Source: an uncultured bacterium (lineage in GTDB: Bacteria; Planctomycetota; Planctomycetia; Pirellulales; UBA1268). From it: DNA of 16,899 nucleotides. The stretch lies in assembly GCA_937959175.1 (NCBI GenBank), contig CALGAS010000589.1:1-16899 (forward strand), written 5' to 3'. Under the pieces are notes generated by a model. The model did not search any database. It had not been told where the DNA came from and worked only from the letters and a program-made list of their open reading frames with translations. Positions within the stretch are counted from its first letter, which is position 1. Each line of letters opens with the position of its first letter. The translations under genes and the position numbers were made by a program. Positions 13,677-16,899 of this stretch are shown piece by piece.

Positions 13677-14383
13677 GGGTTGCTCCTCCGGGCGGCGCCC
13701 GGCGTTGGGGTGACGGCGGATCGCCGGCGGGTTGCGGCCAGAGCCTGTTCATGCCGCCAGGCTGCAATCCGCCGATGGTCGCCCGAGAGCAGCACCTCGG
13801 GCACGTGCAGGCCGCGGAACTCACGCGGCCGGGTGTACTGGGGGCCCTCGACGAGCCGGTCGACGCCGGAAAAGGAATCCTGGCTGGCGCTCTGGCCGTC
13901 GCCGAGCACCCCGGGGATCAGGCGGGCGACGGCCTCGACGACCACCATTGCCGCGACCTCACCGCCGGAGAGGACGTAGTCGCCGATCGAGATTTCCTCC
14001 GCCCCGACCGTCTCGCGGACCCGGGCATCGAAGCCCTCATAGCGTCCGCAGACCAGCAGGAGCCGCTCCCGGCGGGCCAACTCCTCGACCAGCGGCTGAT
14101 CGAGCCGGCGGCCTCCGGGCGTGAGCATGATGACATGCCCCGCTGGGTCTCCATCGGTTTGTGTCGCCTCGATGCAGGAGACCACCGGGCCAGGCATCAA
14201 GAGCATGCCGGGGCCGCCCCCATACGGGCGGTCGTCGACCTGACGATGACGTCCGTCGGCAAAATCGCGGATGTCAACGAGGCGGACGTCAATCAGCCCG
14301 TCGCGTCGCGCAGCCCCCAGCAGGCTTCCATCCAGAAAGCCGGTGAACATCTCCGGAAAGAGCGTGAGGATATCGATCCGCAT
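13673..14383 (-). CDS. trmD: tRNA (guanine-N1)-methyltransferase TrmD
   Basis: A 236-residue SPOUT methyltransferase that makes m1G37 next to the anticodon in tRNAs, using S-adenosylmethionine, to prevent +1 frameshifting. The trefoil-knot region has CGRYEG (112-117) with Glu116 and SIGDYVLSGGE (132-142). Catalytic Asp169 in ASQDSF and Arg154 match E. coli numbering. The N terminus DILTLFPEMF and the segment DDRPYGGGPGM are canonical. The C-terminal last 20 residues are Arg/Ala/Pro-rich and not conserved. The start ATG at 14383 is 65 bases after the rpsP stop. In many bacteria rimM sits between these two; here it is absent. Confidence 0.98.
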   Translation of the reverse strand: MRIDILTLFPEMFTGFLDGSLLGAARRDGLIDVRLVDIRDFADGRHRQVDDRPYGGGPGMLLMPGPVVSCIEATQTDGDPAGHVIMLTPGGRRLDQPLVEELARRERLLLVCGRYEGFDARVRETVGAEEISIGDYVLSGGEVAAMVVVEAVARLIPGVLGDGQSASQDSFSGVDRLVEGPQYTRPREFRGLHVPEVLLSGDHRRIAAWRHEQALAATRRRSAVTPTPGAARRSNP

Positions 14384-14448
14384 GGCTAGCTGGGGGGAGG
14401 GGCCACGCTTCCGTGGCTGGGTCCGGCTGACAAAAGCCGGCGGCAGGC

Positions 14449-15021
14449 CTACTCGCTCTTGGCCTCCTCGGCGGTCGCCTCCGAGGCTGGCTCAGGAGCC
14501 GGCTCCTCGGCCGGCGGGGCCTCGGCAGCGGCCTCGCCGGCCGGCGCGTCCTCGGTCGGCTTCGATTCCGAAGCGGCTTCGGGCTGCTCGGCAGTGGCGG
14601 TTTCGGCCTGCTCAGTCGACGCCGCCTCGGCCTGTTCAGCCTTTTCGCCTTCTGCTGCCGGCGGGGCCTCTGGCTCTGGTTCCTTGGGAACGAATGCGGG
14701 CGGCCCGACGTCCGGAATCTGCCTGGGCATCTTGAGCCGCTCGCGGGCCTCTTCCATCTCCTTGAGATGGGTGCCATTGGTGCCGTATTTCTTGATCAGA
14801 ACCCGAACGGCATCGCTCGGCTGGGCACCGACGGAGAGCCAGTAGTCGACCCGCTCCGCGTTGAGGCTGCAGCGGGCGTCGGTCTCGGACACGTGCGGGT
14901 CATAGGTGCCGAGTTCCTCGATCACCCGGCCATCTCGCGGGCTGCGACGGTCGGTCGCACAAATCCGGTAGAACTCGCGATGGGTGCGTCCCATCCGCTT
15001 CATTCGAATCGCCACTGCCAC
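14449..15021 (-). CDS. rpsP: 30S ribosomal protein bS16 with long acidic C-terminal extension
   Basis: The first about 90 residues are bS16: VAIRMKRMGRTHREFYRI, then DRRSPRDGRVIEELGTYDP and GAQPSDAVRVLIKKYGT. bS16 is a small early-assembly protein of the 30S body. From about residue 100 to 190 the protein continues as an unrelated tail rich in Glu, Ala and Pro, with TEQAE, AEAPPAEEPAPEP and similar low-complexity runs. This doubles the normal length. The start is GTG at 15021, with GAGGA eight bases upstream. It heads the run rpsP-trmD-rplS-yraN. The tail resembles extensions on ribosomal proteins of other planctomycetes, from memory. An acidic tail on an RNA-binding protein could fold away from the ribosome or recruit a factor. 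Its function is unknown. Confidence 0.96.
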   Translation of the reverse strand: MAVAIRMKRMGRTHREFYRICATDRRSPRDGRVIEELGTYDPHVSETDARCSLNAERVDYWLSVGAQPSDAVRVLIKKYGTNGTHLKEMEEARERLKMPRQIPDVGPPAFVPKEPEPEAPPAAEGEKAEQAEAASTEQAETATAEQPEAASESKPTEDAPAGEAAAEAPPAEEPAPEPASEATAEEAKSE

Positions 15022-15241
15022 GGTCGAAGTCCTCTGGTCTAGAAATGTCTGCTCAACGGTCGAAAAACGCTTTCATCGCGAGCCATCCGCCTGATCAACC
15101 ACGCGGGGTCCTCTTAGCGCAGCCAAAAAAGGCCCACGTGGGAGCCCCGTAGTCTACCTGCGGAAGACGCAAACCCAAGGGGGCGGGCCGGAATCTTCCG
15201 AATTGCCGGCTTCGGCGCGACTTTGTTGGTGCGTTCCCCGG

Positions 15242-15271
15242 AATAAAAGCCCCCCGGCGCGAGCCGGGGGG
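15242..15271 (-). terminator. GNRA-loop hairpin with T-run, terminator-like, in repeat copy A
   Basis: CCCCCCGGC (15250-15258) and GCCGGGGGG (15263-15271) pair perfectly over nine bases around the loop GCGA, read on the plus strand. On the minus strand the hairpin is followed by CTTTTATT (15249-15242), a good intrinsic terminator layout. No minus-strand gene feeds into it from the right, so it may stop antisense transcription from the MFS locus or be simply part of the repeat. Confidence 0.55.
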
Positions 15272-15309
15272 ACGGCGGGCCGTTGGGCCTTCTCTGTTCC
15301 CGGAAGCCC
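15242..15309 (+). repeat. Dispersed repeat, copy A (hairpin plus conserved tail)
   Basis: The unit consists of AATAAAAG, a C/G-rich hairpin with a GCGA loop, the conserved tail GACGGCGGGCCGTTGGGC, ten variable bases, and CCCGGAAGCCC. Copy A is complete. It shares an uninterrupted core of about 37 bases with copy C at the right end of the window. Confidence 0.85.
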
Positions 15310-15378
15310 GAGCAACCGCTCACCACTACCACGCCCAATCCGCTCACCCAACCAAGTACCCCAGGAAACTTTGAGGAC

Positions 15379-15419
15379 GGGACGGCGGGCCGTTGGGCGA
15401 TCCCGGTCCCCGGAAGCCC
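15379..15419 (+). repeat. Dispersed repeat, copy B (tail only)
   Basis: The copy starts at GGGACGGCGGG and contains GACGGCGGGCCGTTGGGC, ten variable bases and CCCGGAAGCCC, with the same ten-base spacing as copy A. The hairpin half is missing. It directly precedes the MFS gene. Confidence 0.8.
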
Positions 15420-15473
15420 CATCATGCGATACTCGGCCCCCGCACATCCAAACCCGTCTTCTACCGCCCGCTC

Positions 15474-16841
15474 ATGCCCGAGACTGCCGCCGGAGCCCTC
15501 GCTGACCGCAATGTGCGGCTGTTTGTCGCCTTCCGGATCCTGTTCAACATCCGGTTCTACTACCCGGTCTTCATGGTGATGTTCCTGCGGTACGGCATCA
15601 CCCTCGAACAGTTCGGGCTGCTCAATGCCGTCTGGGCGGTGGTGATCGTGGTCCTCGAGGTGCCCTCGGGGGCGCTGGCGGATCTCGTTGGCCGCAAGGC
15701 GCTGCTGGTGGCTGCGGCATTTATGATGGCCCTCGAGATGCTGCTCCTGGCGGTGGTTCCCGTCGGATCGGTCTGGGTCGTGCCGGCCCTCATCCTCAAT
15801 CGGGTCCTCAGCGGCGCCGCCGAGGCCTTTGCCTCGGGCGCTGACGAGGCACTCGCCTTTGACTCGCTTAAGGCAGCCGGCCGGGAGCGGGACTGGCCGC
15901 GGGTGCTGGAACGGCTGATGCGGTTCGGCGGCCTGGCCACCATCGTGGCGATGATCACCGGCAGCCTCGTCTACTCGCCCGACCTCTTCAACGCGTTGGG
16001 CGAGTGGCTCGGCCGGTCGCCCGGGCTCACCGCCGCCGACACGTTCCGGCTCCCCGTCTGGCTGACGCTCCTCTCGGCCTGCGGGGCCATCGGCGTCACG
16101 CTGATGATGCGGGAGCCGCCTGCCGAGCGGCCCGCCTCCGCCGTTGGCCTGCTCGAGCCCTTCCGGCAGACGATCCGCACCGGCGGCTGGATTCTCGCCA
16201 ATCCGACGGTCTTGGTGGTGATCGCCGCGGGCGTGCTGTTCGACCAGCCGATCCGGCAGCTGCTGGTGGTCTCCAGTCAGCTCTACACCCGGATCGGGAT
16301 TCCGGAACTCCTCTTTGGCGTGATCAGCGGAGGAACCGCGGTGATCGGGCTGGTGGCCGCGGGCCCGATGCGGCGGCTGGCGACGGCCCGGTCTCCCCGG
16401 GCCAACTTCCGGCTCCTGCTTGGCGTCGTCGCCCTGGGCCTGGCCGGCACGGCCCTGCTGATTCCCTGGTGGGGCGTCGGCTTCTTCATGCTGCTCTCGC
16501 TCGCGATGCGGTTGCTGATGTTTCTGCAGAGCCACTACCTCAACCAACTGGTCGATTCCCGGCACCGGGCCACCGTGCTCAGCTTTCGGGGGCTGGCGGT
16601 GAACGTCAGCTACGGCGTGATGAGCGTCGCCTTCGCCGCGGCGGTCACCGGGGTCGAGCGGGCTTCCCCGCAGGCTCCGCCTGAGGTCGCCTTTGACCGG
16701 GTGGTCCAGCTGCTCCCGGGCTATTTCCTGCTGGCGGCCGCTGGGTTTCTCATCTGGGCCCGTCGGCGGGTGGGAAACGATCCGCGACTGGCCGACCCGG
16801 ACGGCTTCGCCAGCCGCTCCCCACAAGCGCTGACGCAATAA
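15474..16841 (+). CDS. Major facilitator superfamily transporter
   Basis: A 455-residue polytopic inner-membrane protein with about 12 predicted helices. The loop between helices 2 and 3 carries the MFS motif A, GALADLVGRK (66-75). An acidic/Arg-rich cytoplasmic loop follows helix 4 (ASGADEALAFDSLKAAGRE), and a longer loop lies in the middle (about 225-245, REPPAERPAS). It belongs to the general drug/unknown-substrate MFS group; the substrate cannot be read. I start at ATG 15474, since the sequence before it (open to 15393) derives from repeat copy B. No Shine-Dalgarno is visible, so the start is uncertain. The stop TAA overlaps the first bases of repeat copy C (AATAAAAG). The gene is thus flanked on both sides by repeat copies in the same orientation. 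Confidence 0.88.
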   Translation: MPETAAGALADRNVRLFVAFRILFNIRFYYPVFMVMFLRYGITLEQFGLLNAVWAVVIVVLEVPSGALADLVGRKALLVAAAFMMALEMLLLAVVPVGSVWVVPALILNRVLSGAAEAFASGADEALAFDSLKAAGRERDWPRVLERLMRFGGLATIVAMITGSLVYSPDLFNALGEWLGRSPGLTAADTFRLPVWLTLLSACGAIGVTLMMREPPAERPASAVGLLEPFRQTIRTGGWILANPTVLVVIAAGVLFDQPIRQLLVVSSQLYTRIGIPELLFGVISGGTAVIGLVAAGPMRRLATARSPRANFRLLLGVVALGLAGTALLIPWWGVGFFMLLSLAMRLLMFLQSHYLNQLVDSRHRATVLSFRGLAVNVSYGVMSVAFAAAVTGVERASPQAPPEVAFDRVVQLLPGYFLLAAAGFLIWARRRVGNDPRLADPDGFASRSPQALTQ

Positions 16842-16899
16842 AAGCCCCCGGCGCGAGCCGGGGGGACGGCGGGCCGTTGGGCCTTCCCGGCCTCCGGAA
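16837..16899 (+). repeat. Dispersed repeat, copy C (runs to the window edge)
   Basis: It begins AATAAAAG and includes the MFS stop codon. The hairpin CCCCCGGC/GCCGGGGG with GCGA loop (16845-16864, one C shorter than copy A) comes next, then GACGGCGGGCCGTTGGGC, a ten-base variable part and TCCGGAA, where the window stops. On the minus strand the hairpin is followed by CTTTTATT, as in copy A. Confidence 0.85.

Larger units (their letters stand above)
15022..15473. other. Intergenic region with two repeat copies, between rpsP and the MFS gene
   Basis: No protein gene is supported in these 452 bases. The rpsP leader occupies the left part; I see no clear promoter. The right part holds repeat copies at 15242-15309 and 15379-15419, separated by a 69-base C/A-rich stretch without clear features. 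The MFS gene frame is open from 15393, but its first part is repeat sequence. Confidence 0.55.

Noticed and set aside
15114..16838. 574-codon frame on the minus strand opposite the MFS gene
   Set aside because: It is rich in His, Gln, Arg, Asp, and Gly, typical of the antisense of a GC-rich membrane-protein gene, and its ends lie in repeat sequence. The plus-strand MFS reading has family motifs.
15242..16899. Composite transposon carrying the MFS gene between direct repeats
   Set aside because: There is no transposase, no terminal inverted repeats of the insertion-sequence type and no target duplication; a third partial copy argues for a dispersed intergenic repeat instead.
1..16899. CRISPR array, toxin-antitoxin pair, phage or defence island
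   Set aside because: No regularly spaced repeats, no recombinase or nuclease module, and no gene pair typical for such systems. The three repeat copies are irregularly spaced.

Overview
The window looks like an ordinary chromosomal segment of a high-GC planctomycete, probably of the Pirellulales type. The evidence is indirect: a trigger factor gene followed by two complete clpP genes, many small lipoproteins, an FHA protein with a long acidic tail, alanine/proline-rich linkers, and ribosomal proteins with charged C-terminal extensions. There is no rRNA gene and no phylogenetic marker I can compare here, so the lineage is an inference. I see no transposase, integrase, phage gene, CRISPR array or defence system.

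Layout. On the minus strand, 1-1840 carries the start of a CzcA-type RND metal-efflux permease (cut by the window edge) and its periplasmic adaptor. Also on the minus strand, 1954-3991 encodes an ABC ATPase and an FtsX/MacB-type permease. Divergent from these is gap, glycolytic glyceraldehyde-3-phosphate dehydrogenase, at 4181-5197 (+), with a good promoter. It converges on a coiled-coil lipoprotein gene (5229-6224, -). Next comes a proteostasis unit on the minus strand, read from right to left: tRNA-Gly(GCC), trigger factor, clpP, clpP (9243 down to 6309). A consensus-like promoter sits upstream of the tRNA.

On the plus strand, 9560-11049 holds an FHA-domain protein whose stop overlaps the start of panB (pantothenate synthesis). 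A small Cys-rich lipoprotein (11065-11442, -) and a 29-residue, extremely basic protein gene (11658-11747, -) follow. An App1-type phosphatase gene (11821-12882, +) diverges from the small gene. The translation cluster rpsP-trmD-rplS-yraN then runs leftward from 15021 to 12889, without rimM. At the right end an MFS transporter gene (15474-16841, +) lies between copies of a short dispersed repeat that contains a GNRA-loop hairpin.

How the genes work together. Trigger factor meets nascent chains and the two ClpP subunits form a peptidase, so the tig-clpP-clpP unit couples folding and turnover. The rpsP-trmD-rplS-yraN group serves ribosome assembly and tRNA modification. The RND and ABC genes are two export systems in one neighbourhood. 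I did not find a convincing new multi-gene system. The observations I rate highest are the repeat family around the MFS gene, the 29-residue basic protein, the tailed bS16, and the linkage of tRNA-Gly with tig and clpP.
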